Source: Adiantum capillus-veneris
Lineage: Eukaryota > Streptophyta > Polypodiopsida > Polypodiales > Pteridaceae
Direction: 5' to 3'
DNA: 64,000 nt
NCBI GenBank assembly: GCA_014529385.2
Contig: CM043969.1
Location: forward strand, 69,879,176 to 69,943,175
The notes under the pieces are model-generated. The model worked only from the letters and a program-made list of their open reading frames with translations. It made no database searches and was not told where the DNA came from. The translations under genes were made by a program, and so were the position numbers. Shown in pieces: positions 22,995 to 33,963 of the stretch; within the stretch, counting starts at the first letter, position 1; each line of letters starts with the position of its first letter.

Positions 22995-23700
22995 TCATAT
23001 AGATTGCTAGCCTAAGTAGCATGACAACATTGTGAACTAGCACGATACTATGTGATTGCTAGCATATAGGGACTATTAAGTAAGACCATTAGTTGAACTA
23101 GAATATGGAAATGATAACTACCATGGTGGCACTATTAGTTAGCATAGTGCTAGTACTAACAAGCTTAGGAGCGAATGTTATCTAGCATGGTGACATTGTC
23201 ATCTGGCATGCTTTCTAAGAAGCATAGTGACAATCCTAACTATGCAATGCTAACTAGCATATGAAACTGGTTGCTATCTTGGAGGACTTGATATCTAGCA
23301 TAAGAAACATATGGAACTGCTAACTAGCATATGACACTACTAACTAACATGGTGGCACCTATATCTAGCATAAGCATATGACATTGCTGACTAGCATGGT
23401 GGCATTGATGTCTAGCATAAGAATCATACTACATTGCTAACCATCATGGTGACATTGTTATTTAGCATCATACCTATGTGGGATATCATGATAACACTAC
23501 TAACTATCATGGTGGCATTGATATCTAGCATTGTACCTATGCTAGATATTATGGTGACAACACTAAGGTATGCTATTGTAATTTCTACTATACGGGCTAG
23601 TGCTAGCTAGCATAGTGGCCCTATTGTGTAGCATATTTATTGTGGTATGTAGCATATATGTGTGAAGCATATAGGTTAAAACAACGTGAAACTAGCATAT
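22995..23700. repeat. Degenerate minisatellite based on CTAGCAT / ATGGTGGCA
   Basis: About 700 bp in which short phrases recur every 20-40 bases: (a)ctagcat(a)g, atggtg(a/g)ca(c/t)t, gatatctagca, catatgacact, always in loosely alternating order. This is an array of imperfect short repeats, not coding sequence. Confidence 0.75.
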
Positions 23701-24650
23701 TGTAAATATCTTACCATCTCCACATACCAAACTCGACTTAAGACTTATGTGTTGTTTTGTTATTCAATGATTTCTCATGGATGTAGAAGACTCCTTTATA
23801 GGTGGCTCCTCCAAAATATTTTTATACATTGCAAGTCTATAATGGCCATGTGTCAAGCAAGTATTCACCAAGATCTTGTCCCAAGGAGCATGGCATTGAT
23901 GGTTATGGCACTTGTATGAGTTTGAATACCATGCACAATAACATTAACATAAACATGCATTAATGACCAACACTCTTTTGCATTTGAAAGTAAAACAAAC
24001 TAACCTTTGCTGAGATTTCCAGTAATTGGCTGCTCATTTTTTTTAGCAGTGGTTGTAGTAGCAAACTGAGTGTCCATAGGAGAAGCCTTTCGATTGCACT
24101 GGCGGTCATGCATTTTCATTTCGCTTAAAAGCAGAAGAATCAACGTGTGACTTCCTACAAAGGCATGGAAGTGGACAATGTGCACTATCTGCGAGTGTAG
24201 ATCATGCAAAAGGACACGATATGAAGGTCTGCTTCAACCGAACAACACCGGCTGAGCTACACCAATGCAGCACACTTCTCCCGGGCCTGAAACAGTTTAC
24301 GTGCGTTACTTAAGCAAATTACAGAACTATGTGGACCTTTCCTATTTGTGTTTGTAAATGCCGTGCGTTTGCAATTGCCCCTCCCTCATCCCCCGACTCC
24401 GCCTTTTAATTTACAAACCCAAGAACATGCACTCACCATACGGATCTTCACTCGATTCTCTCTACGAATGAATAAAACCTAGCCATATGTACCTTCCCAC
24501 TTGCACTAGTGAAATAATTTTATGACTCGAATGCTCAAAAATTGGGCTCACACACGCAAAAGGCTTTGATTTAAGGGATCCTCACACACTTGAAAGTAGA
24601 ATATACCTAAAGATTTGGAGCCAAAATTTTACCTAAATAGGGGAAAAAAG
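23701..24650. other. Unassigned intergenic DNA
   Basis: No coding frame with a recognisable domain, no RNA gene and no repeat structure noticed. Confidence 0.35.
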
Positions 24651-25250
24651 TGTATCACCTAATCATGCTTTCACCCATGGTTCTTGAGACAATGTAAGAA
24701 TTATTTTTGGTCTCGTCATGTTTAATTTGCATAATAAGAAAGTGACTAACTTCTCCCAAATCCTTCATAGAAAAGTCTTGACTCAACATCTGCTTCAAAT
24801 TGGCAATTTTGCAAGTGGGTTTCTGAACAATAAGAATGCCATCAACATACAAAATGAGAATAAGCAATGAACCATCGTTGAGTTTTCTTGTGTATTAGCA
24901 ACCAACCTCTTGAACTCTCTTATAAGCATGAGATTGCATGAATGTAACGAAATTTGAAACCATTTCTTGGATCCTCGCTTCAAGCCGTAAAGATCCTTCT
25001 TCAATTTACATACCAAGTGCTCCCTATATTTAACTGCAAACCCGTTAGGTTACTTCATATATACGTAATCATGGAGATCTGAGTGAAGAAAAACCTTCTT
25101 GACATCCATTTGGAATAATTGCAAATGCTTAATAGCAACTAATCCCAGCACAATACACAAGGTAGTCATTTTAACCATAGGGAAAAAGATCATATGAAAA
25201 GCAGTGCCTTTGTGTTATTCAAATCCCTTAACAACTAATCTAGCCTTGTA
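24651..25250 (-). pseudogene. Ty1/copia reverse transcriptase fragment
   Basis: Read on the minus strand: KKDLYGLKRGSKKWF (copia LYGLKQ block) near 24960-25010, then ILILYVDGILIV near 24830-24865, where the catalytic YVDD is YVDG. FSMKDLGEVSHFLIMQI follows near 24720-24770. Upstream (to about 25250) weaker matches to the preceding RT blocks occur with stops. It is a short isolated relic. Confidence 0.7.
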
Positions 25251-25663
25251 TCAAGGCATAACATCTCCGGATGTACTCTTCAGCTTGTAAACCCTAAACC
25301 ACACATCAATATCTATAGGTGTAGGTGCATAAGGTTGCAAAAAGCACATTGAGTGATATTTGTGCTCGCAAGGCAGCACCACCAGCATGAAAGCTTCATT
25401 GACATTGAATATGTACCCACACTTGACACACTTTGTAGATATAGTATGGTCATCCAGAGTGGAGGAAAGAAGAGTAGGTTGAGGTGCCTACATCATGTGC
25501 ATTCAAGAGGTTATTAATAATACCTCAATATACATACTACATTTACATTATGGGCCTATTTTAAAAAAATTCACCCCCTCTAATGTATAAATAGAAGTAT
25601 ACATTTTGGATAATTATTAATCCTCTTCGGTTAACTCATGTGATATGTGTTACCATATACATG
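25251..25663. other. Unassigned DNA upstream of copia LTR
   Basis: No clear coding sequence. A/T-rich segments such as ttattaataatacctc and gtataaatagaag are present but not assignable. Confidence 0.35.
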
Positions 25664-25873
25664 TGTTAGTGATGTTTGTGAGCACACTAGGACCGCCGGG
25701 GCATTTGTTCCCTCTTTAGGAGACTTTTTCCCCCGTGCATTGTATATATGTCCATCACTCTAGGGCTATCTATCTTTCCATTGCACATTAAGTAATACAC
25801 TCTCTATTGTGTGCCTCGAGCTTCCTTCGTCTTCTCCAAGCTGTGTGCATTTCCTTGTAACCAAATTCTAACA
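25664..25873 (+). repeat. 5' LTR of copia element (about 210 bp)
   Basis: Begins TGTTAGTGATG, ends TTCTAACA, contains a tgtatatatg TATA-like segment near 25740, and is followed after two bases by a tRNA-Met primer-binding site. The left boundary rests on the TGTTAG...CTAACA inverted terminus; a partner 3' LTR was not found. Confidence 0.65.
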
Positions 25874-25875
25874 AC

Positions 25876-25887
25876 TGGTATCAGAGC
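25876..25887 (+). other. Primer-binding site, tRNA-Met type
   Basis: TGGTATCAGAGC, the standard plant copia/gypsy match to initiator tRNA-Met, located two bases after the LTR end. Confidence 0.9.
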
Positions 25888-26237
25888 AAGTTGCATCCTC
25901 CCTGGCTTAGTCACTAGTAGATCCAGCACACGCCCACTCACTTTCTTCGATTTTCGTGAGCTTTAGTGAGCGTTCGCAGGTCGACAAAAATTTTTGGACG
26001 GCTCGTAGGGCTCAGCTTGCTCATATTTTTTATTCGGGCTAATTTTGACCTCTGTTTCCACTATGGCTAGGTCTGCACAAGCAATTTTGTCATTTTGTGC
26101 AAAATTTCTGTCAATGTCAATTATAGCATAACAGGTTCATACAGTCTACTGCGGGTTGTGCTATATAGCATGTGTTGGTCCCACTCAATTTCTCCTCATT
26201 TTGGGTAGTCTTCACAATAGGTGCATGCATTTTCCAT

Positions 26238-28850
26238 GGCTGACAACAACACAAATGTGTTCAAGATGTTTGCTATGCTGAGGACAGATTGGATGGGGAC
26301 AATTACCCTATGTGGGTTTACATGATGCAACATGTACTTGTATCAAAGGGAGTTGGGAACATTGTGCAGGGCATTGATGTACGTCTTGGTACTATGGATG
26401 CAATGAGATGTTGAGGATACTCCAGGTTTTGCTGCTAGGGTTGCTATTGTCAAATCTATTTTGCCTACGGCAGAACAAGCTCGTTGGGATGTAAAGGATG
26501 CGGAGGCTCATGCATTGATTGCATTGCCCGTGAAGTGCACCATTACTCCTCACATTCATTCAGCAAAATCTGCAAAACAGGCTTGGGATAATCTAGTTGG
26601 TCTTTATGCAAGTCGCAATGAGGCTAAAATTGCATTGATGCGTAAAGAGCTCGAATCAAAAATTATGCATGAGGAAGATGATATGGACACTTTCCTTGCT
26701 GGTATCAAGGATATCAATGAGCAACTTATTTCTGCAGGTGAAGTCATTTCAAACAGTTCCCTTGTGCAGACTGTTCTTGATGCCGTGCCAGATTCTTACC
26801 AGAATTTTGCGAGTACTTGGAGACTTATGACCCAAGGAGATCCTGAATTTCTCATTTTTGATGCATTATGCACATCTTCTCAAAGAAAGGGTGGTAACAG
26901 CAATGCAACCACTTCTGATGGTTCTTCTCTGCGAGTGGAAAATCACATGATGCTTTTGCTGGCAGCAATTTGTCTAGAAATTTTGGTGATAAGGGCAAAA
27001 AGAAGATGCGCTACCATTATTGTAAAGCTAATGATCACTTGATCAAGCAGTGTCCTAAGTTGAAGGCCAAAGAGGCTAAGAAGAAACAGGCTGGTTCCAC
27101 TGCAAATGTTGAATCCACTACAAATGCATCTATTGTTGAGTCTTCTATGAAAGGAGACTGTGATGCTGATGTTTATGCAAAATGGGCTTTTAGTACAAAG
27201 TGTACCTATAACCTGTTGTCCATGATGCAGGCATGTCAGTTGCTACAGATTCACATATATGGTATTTTAATAGTGGTGCTACAAAGCACATTACCTCACA
27301 TCTTGATTTTTCCACCTCTCTTGAGTCTGTCCCTTATGGGAATTCAGTCACTCGTGCCAACAATGCCTCTTATCCAATTCAGGGAATTGGAAAGATTGTG
27401 CTTATTGCTACAAATTGCAATTCTTTTAAATTTCTTGATGCACTTTATGTACCTGGGATCAAGAAGAATATTTTGTCTATATTTGCACTTGCTAGACTTG
27501 GACTTGTAGTCAAGTTTGTGGATGACAGATGTCCAGTACATGATCTCAGTCTTGGTGATGAAATTGTTGCATCTAGCATATTATATCGTGGGATGTATAA
27601 GCTCACTTTGTATGACAAGTGTGAGCAGAATGCAGTTGTGGATTCTAAGGCTATTTCAGATGCAAAACTTTGGCATGCATGTTTTGCGCATCTGAATTTT
27701 GCCAGTTTGCTACGTTTGCAAAAATCTGATATGGTTTCTTCTTTTTCCGCCTCTTGAAGCACATGTCAAACATGTTTGTAAAGCCTATATTTTGGCTAAG
27801 ATGCAGTGTTCTAAGTTTCCAAAGGATGGTTCAATTAGGGCCACATGCAGGTTGCAGCTTGTGCATGGTGATGTTTGTGGGCCCATGCAAACTCTGTCCT
27901 TGGGAAATTACCTTTACTTTGTGACTTTCATTGATTATTACTCTAGGCTTGCATGGGTATTTTCGTTTAAAGCGAAGTCTGAAGTTTTTATGTGCTTCAA
28001 ATAATTTTTGGCTATGGCTGAAAATGTCTGGAAATGTACTATGGACACCCTCCATTCCGATCAAGGGGAGGAGTATGTGTTATGAATTTAATGCATTTAT
28101 GGCTAGTCATGGGATAAAACACCAATGTACAGTTCCGTATACGCCTCAGCAAAATGGTGTTGCTAAGAGGAAAAAACATGTCTCTTACGAAAATGGCACG
28201 ATGTATGGTCAAGAGTCAAGCTTTGTTTCTTATGTAGATGAGTTGTTGATCACTGAACCAAATGAGAGGAATATTGCTGAATTTAAGGCTGATTTGAATG
28301 CTTCTTTCAACATGAAAGATTTGGGGCTGTTGCATCATTCCTTGGGTATACAATTTAAACAGTGTGATGGTGGTATTGCCTTGTGTTAAAAAAGTTACAT
28401 AGAAACATTGCTATGTAAGCTTGGACTTGAGGATTGCAAACATGTTGTCACTCCCATGGAAATACGTTTGAAATTGAGTCTTCATGATGTTGGTGATCCT
28501 GTAAGTGTCACTCTTTACCAAACTGTTATTGGATGCCTCATTTATGTATGCAACACGAGGTCGGATATTCAACTTTCAATCTAACAAGTCAGCAGATTTA
28601 TACATAGCCTAGGGTCTAAGCATTGGCAGGCAGTCAAGAGGATTTTTCACTACTTGAGTGGCACTTTGTATCTTGGTTTGTTTTATCCCAAGGGCGGATC
28701 ATTGGCGCCACATTTACATGCTTTTTTGGACTCAGATTGGGCTAGTTGTTAGGACACGCGAGTTTCCACAAGTGGTTTTTGTTTCATGCTTGGCAGTTCA
28801 TGTATTTCATGGTTGAGCACGAAGCAACCTACGTGGCCACTTCAGTTGTG
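26238..28850 (+). pseudogene. Ty1/copia gag-pol, broken and internally deleted
   Basis: Gag begins near 26238 (MADNNTNVF). The UBN2-type Gag core is at 26461-26940. A knuckle follows near 27010-27050 (YHYCKANDHLIKQC, first Cys changed to Tyr). The protease near 27250 reads WYFNSGATKHIT: the catalytic Asp of DSG is Asn. The GAG-pre-integrase motif is at 27668 (KLWHACFAHLNF). The integrase core has FVTFIDYYSRLAWVF and HQCTVPYTPQQNGVAKRKK. It then jumps straight to SYVDELLITEPNERNIAEFK, so most of the RT is deleted at about 28180. RNase H follows with stops and is cut at STKQPTWPLQL near 28850. The element cannot be autonomous. Confidence 0.85.
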
Positions 28851-29560
28851 AGTCCAATTTGATTCAAATCAATTTTTGGACATACATAGATGCATAAAAA
28901 CATGTAAAGATCAAAATCATAAAGTACAAGCAAAAATTTACAACAAAATAAATAATCGCGATTATTTACAGCTGATGAATTTTTTCAACTTTTTGCAATT
29001 TTGGCATCATAGGCTTGAAATATAAATCAATTAGATACTCTGAGTGAAGTGTAAGCTCATTTGAGTGCATAGTGTGAGAATGGTGCCAGATTTAGGCTTT
29101 TCGTCTCTGAAACAGTAGATATAAAGGAATTTTGAGATTTTTTGAGCTCCAAATTTGTTCAAATTTGGTCAGAGGGCTTAAAACATCATGTGCTTTGGTG
29201 CCATGAAGGCAAAGTTGCAATTTCCCCCCATCTTGGCCAAAAAGTAAATAATTGCGATTATAAATTTTTTCATCAAAATGGACATTTTTAAAAGCAACTT
29301 GGTTCTAGGCATGATGTAGACTCTGTGTATGTGATATAAAGTGATTTGGATCAAAAAATGTGACTGATAACTCAGAAATTGGTTTGAAAGGACTTCTTTG
29401 CGTTTTTTGACAATTTTCCAAGTTATCATTGATCATTTTGACTCATACTTGAAAAGTGGCATGTAATAGGTGTGCACAAGTGATAGGTGAGGTGATCGTA
29501 TCATTTTCAAGCCAAAAATTTTGCAAAAGTAAATAATCACGATTATTGACAATAGTCAAC
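28850..29560. repeat. Third block of palindrome-bearing repeats (copy C)
   Basis: Non-coding DNA related to the leaders of copies A and B. Palindromes lie at 28948, 29244 and 29529, spaced 285-296 bases, with similar flanking phrases (caatttttggac, aaatttggtcagagggctt). It abuts the truncated copia element. Whether it is a leader of a further gypsy copy or a 3' untranslated region is unclear. Confidence 0.65.
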
Positions 29561-30955
29561 TTTCTTTTGCAAAACTTGAAATTTTTGACCTAAACATATT
29601 CTATACACCTAAAACAAGTCCTAAATTGAATTTGGTAAAGTTTCGTCTTGCCGGCATCACTTCGTGCTTTGTCAACTCTGAAATAATCGATTTTTGTGAC
29701 TACATGCCCCGTGGAGTTGGTTAGTCACTTTTGAGGCTATGGACTTGTCCGCTACATAGTCCTGAAGCAACTCATCCATTTTTGGCCCATTTGGAGTCAA
29801 TTTGACTTTGCTTGTCAAATTTGGCGCTTTGTAGCCTTCGAGCGGTTTTCTGCTTTTCGAGGGCTTCCCTTGATTGATTTTATGAAACCAACCATATACA
29901 TTGTGTATGGATCCGAGTCTATAAGCTGTTTGTGGAGCCAGAATCCAATTGTGGCATTTGTCAAAAACCTAGCTTTTCTACTTGGGATCCCCCTAGACCC
30001 CTGCCGAATGGTCAGCTGGTGATATAGAAGTGTTCTATTATGTTGGGGCATGCCGCCGTTCAAGTCTTGTTTGACTTGGATGAGCTGACAGACCGCTATG
30101 GTCAATTTTTGGTCGTAGGTCTCCGTGTACTGCTCAAATTCTAGGGTTTTATCCTGGCGTTTAGACTAGCTATCGACCATACAGAATGGATCATTGATAA
30201 GTATTGAACTTACCCCTCATGTCTCGTGTGAGACGGCGTTGTAAATAGGCGATCGTGGACTCCAAAAAATGCGCGCGAAGAAGGTCCGAAGCTCTCTCTC
30301 CAAAGGCGACAAGTGGAAATGAGGTGATTTTAGACTACCCTGGATATCTATACTCGGACTTCCCGAACCATTTTTCCCAAATTCCCTTGTTAGTCCTACT
30401 AGGCCGTGAAATCTATGTTAGACTCAAAAATTTCTGCAATCGAAATCCTGTAGCTCATTTTGCAAGAATTTTACAAAAGTAGGCATGGTCGCCTAATTTA
30501 GGCTTCCCGCTTCCATCTGCCGATTTGATTGAAATTTTTTGAGTCTGTTTGCCTTGTCTTTCTGATCATCAGTGTATCTTCAGTTTTTCCATCTGAGCTC
30601 ATTTGCTATTTGTTATTAATTTTTGACCTGTTTATTAAAAAAATCAAAGAAAATAACAAGATGCGCTAAAAAAGCAAAGTGAAAATCCAATAATTAAGAA
30701 AATCAATTGAAAACACAGCTTTATTGTTTTTTGTTGGATTTCTCCATTTTTAAGTCCGAATATCAAGAAAAATTATGAAAAATAACAAAAAAAAACTACT
30801 TTTTGATCATTTTTTGATAGTATATACACTATTTACACTCATCGGGGAGATATGATCAGTTGAATCTCCCCTGTTGATGATTTATAAGAGCATTATTAGG
30901 TAAGTTTTAAAAAAATCACCCTCTTCAAACATTGCCCTTAATTATTTAGTTCCCT
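29561..30955. other. Unassigned DNA
   Basis: No coding region recognised. It includes a fairly GC-balanced stretch (29760-30480) that is unlike the A/T-rich surroundings and may be part of an LTR or 3' region of the copy C element, and an A/T-rich stretch (30600-30930). Confidence 0.35.
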
Positions 30956-31222
30956 TTAGTTCCCTTCCACCCCTCCTAGAATGGCGTACTCTGGGATGAA
31001 TGTGTGCATGGGTTGAGCAATCATGTCTATGCTAGCTTTGATTGGCTCTACCATGCTTTGAAGAAGAATGCAATTAAAACCACTATGTTGTGCAAGAGTT
31101 GGGTCTTGAGTAATTAACTCAAGGGTTTCTGATGTTGAGGTTTTTTTATGCTGTCTTCCAAAGAGAAAATCTTGTAGCTTGTGTGCTCTTTGCTTGATTG
31201 TACCGTCAGGATGCTTTGGCAT
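30956..31222 (-). CDS. Unrecognised 88-codon frame, possible gag relic
   Basis: An open minus-strand frame starting MPKHPDGTIKQRAHKLQDFL. I do not recognise the family. It lies on the same strand as, and about 400 bases downstream of, a retropepsin fragment, so it may belong to the same foreign retroelement. The evidence is weak. Confidence 0.25.
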   Translation of the reverse strand: MPKHPDGTIKQRAHKLQDFLFGRQHKKTSTSETLELITQDPTLAQHSGFNCILLQSMVEPIKASIDMIAQPMHTFIPEYAILGGVEGN

Positions 31223-31623
31223 GCTAATTTCCTGTGTTGTCGGTATTAATAATGATTGTTATCAAGCTTTTACCCGCCATTGATATCTTGCTTTGTCTTT
31301 GTCAGAATGGTGTGGTGGAGTTTTCTAAGACTTAATTCTTCATTGCTTGATCGATTTTAGAGTTTGCGAAGAAGATAAATATTCCTTTTTCTCCCAAATC
31401 CATTTCATGGTAGGTTCCTTTCTCGGAGATTCTCTTCTTTGTGTTTTGAACCTTTGAACCGTCTTTGGTACTGTCGATGATGTTTTGGGTACCCAAATTT
31501 CATTCGACTTGTCCTTAAGCTGTGCTTTTGGTACCCAAATTTTCCTGACTCCTTACATGCTACTTGTAGTATTTGCCTGTTGAGATAGGATGGAGAAGAT
31601 TGATTGCTTCATGGTTTGCTCTA

Positions 31624-32045
31624 CTAGTAACCTACTTTCCATTCCTCTTTGCTTGATGCAATTGGAACTATGAGTTGTCCACCTTTAGGTAATAGCTTGA
31701 GCTGATTGGTATCCCAATCTGGTACTTCCTTGTAAGTCCGCATCCATGGGATTCCAAGAATCATTGTTTCATTCATGTGTTCATCTGATAAGCATACAAA
31801 CTGATGAGGACATGAACATCCATGTACTATCACATTTAAGTTGACTATTCCCAATGTTGGTGTTGGGTTCTTGTGGCATCCTTTAATAGTCACTATTCCT
31901 GCTGCCAAAGACTGACTTGTTGCTTTCTTGTACGTGGAATAACTGATTGCATTTACTCGATCTCCTGTATCGACCAATGCATTTGTGCTATGATTGTTCA
32001 GCTCTACTTTGATGTGAAGGTCCATTCCATCTAACAATTCATCAT
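31624..32045 (-). pseudogene. Retropepsin fragment from a different LTR element
   Basis: A minus-strand frame reads DGMDLHIKVELNNHSTNALV followed directly by DTGDRVNAIS, an aspartic protease catalytic loop (D-T-G). About 75 residues later comes ETMILGIPWM, matching the conserved ILG block of retropepsins. It is fused directly downstream of the copy B integrase with no intervening 3' region, and copy B already has its own protease. It must therefore come from a second element joined here by truncation or nesting. Confidence 0.7.
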
Positions 32046-32049
32046 CTGT

Positions 32050-32648
32050 TTAAACTGCACCTTGGTCAAATAGTCCGTAGCTACAATGATATATTGAGCT
32101 TGGGTTCTATAAGCAGGTGGTTGTATTGGACCAACAAAGTTTATACCCCATTTTGCAAAAGCTCTAGCCCCCATCATTGGTCTTAAGGGCATGTTATCTA
32201 CACGGGTTGTCATTTTTGCTCGTTGACATGCATCACACCTTAGAACATATTCTTTGGCATCCTCAAAAAGTGTTGGCCACCATATGCCTACCATTAAGAT
32301 TTCTCTTGCGGTGGTCTCACTAGAAAAGTGATCTCTAGCTAATCCAGCATGTGCTTGTTCTATAATAGGAATGTATTCGTTTTTATTTGCACAAAGAAGC
32401 AAGTGTTGATCCTTACCTCGCTGATACAATTGGTTTCCAATAAGAGCATAGTCTATTGATTCTATTTCAATTTCTCTTTGACAGTGTTTCCTCATATCCT
32501 CAAGAAATGTTTGGTTTGATAAGTAAGTAACTGGATAGTTACTCCACTTAGGAACATGCGACATTTGGAACAATGTTACATGAAGTATGGGTGTTTGTTT
32601 TTTACATTGAGGATAATTTTTTACAAAAGAATAACCATCACTCCTCAT
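32050..32648 (-). pseudogene. Copy B gypsy integrase, truncated
   Basis: A minus-strand frame with the HHCC zinc-binding domain (AHAGLARDHFSSETTAREIL ... CDACQRAK) and the start of the catalytic core. The first catalytic Asp position reads KWGINFVGPIQPP, where Asp is expected at the Asn. The core ends soon after VATDYLTKV at about 32050, so the rest of the DDE domain and the C-terminus are missing. Confidence 0.8.
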
Positions 32649-33624
32649 AGCTGGCCAAAATACTCAAAGTCTCAAAATCCATTGCATAGTTTGGTCTTCC
32701 GCAAAGTGAAGTCCTTCTATGGTAATATGTGCTTGACTTAGGTATTGGGTTTTCTCCTCTGGATTAATACATAAAAGCAATATTCCATCTCAATTTCTTT
32801 TGTATAGCCTACCAGCTACTAGTAATTGATACATAGCCGATTGCTCAATTAATCCACTTGTAATAGGAAGTGGTACTTGTGAATCCACTTGAGCTATGGT
32901 CATCAATGATACCATGATTTCCAACCATGGAGGTATCATTTAAGGAGAGAACACATATGCATCTGGTAGATCATTATCTACTCCTTTAGGTGGTTCTCCT
33001 AAAACAATCCTTGACAAATGATCTGCTCTTTGATGAGTACTGCCCTTTTTTACAACTACAGTGAAATCAAATTCCAGAAGAATGATGAACCATCTCAATA
33101 TTCTTCCTGTGTTGCATGGCTTGTTGACCAAGTACAATAAAGCTTAGTGGTCCACAAAGAACACAAATTTGCTTGCTAATAGGTAATGTCTATACTTTTT
33201 TATGGTATAGATCATTCCTAGTCCTTTCCTTTCGGTGGTGGTATAGTTTTCTTTACCATATTCAACTGTCGACTAGCATAAGAAATAGGAAAATAAATTT
33301 TTCCGTCTCCTGGTTGAGCTAGTATACATCTAATAGCAAAATTGGAAGCATCTACATGTGTATGGAATATCTTATTCCAATCTGGTGCTTTCGGTATTGG
33401 AGTTGACGTGAGAGCTTGCTTAAGCTTCATGAAAGATTCTTCACACTCATCAGTCCATTCAAAGTGTGTAATCAAGCTATACATGGGTTTTTCAATTATA
33501 GCGTACATGTAAATGAATCGTTTGTAGTATCTACAATGTCCCATGAAGGCTGGAACCCCCTTGTCTGTTGTCGGTCTAGGTAAATCAACAATAACATGAA
33601 TTTTATCCATATCAGTAGCTATGC
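32649..33624 (-). pseudogene. Copy B gypsy RNase H and RT thumb, broken
   Basis: Read downward from 33624: DMDKIHVIVDLPRPTT (RT thumb), AFMGHCRYYKRFIYMY, HVDASNFAIRCILAQPGDG (RNase H first Asp), and YLVNKPCNTGRILRW with HQRADHLSR (last RNase H Asp) near 33015-33137. It then continues as a linker to integrase. Frames shift between pieces. The upper end is a rearrangement breakpoint. Confidence 0.8.
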
Positions 33625-33963
33625 GATACAATCAACTTTTGGCTGACCCCAAAGATCAACATAAAACTACCTTTGCAACTGAATGGGATATTTTTGCCTA
33701 TCGGTTTATGCCTTTTGGGTTAACTAATGCTCCTGCCACCTTCCAAATATTGATGAGCCATGCTTTTAAAGAATATCTTCAAAATTTCTTGGAAGTATAT
33801 ATGGATGATCTATGGGTACATTTATCAATCCGGGCTGATCATTTTGAACACCTCAAAAAGTTATTCAAAAAATGTAGACTTTATAGAATTTGCTTAAATC
33901 CTTAAAAGTGCACATTCATGGATAGACAAGGAAAAATTCTTGGACATATTGTGTCTAAAAATG
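33625..33963 (+). pseudogene. Inverted RT segment inside copy B (339 bp)
   Basis: This segment encodes RT palm and thumb sequence on the plus strand (YNQLLADPKDQHKTTFATEW, PFGLTNAPATFQ, EVYMDDL, GKILGHIVSKN) while the rest of copy B is on the minus strand. Flipping it restores continuity with both neighbours and with the arrangement in copy A. The breakpoints are base-exact. See findings. Confidence 0.9.
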
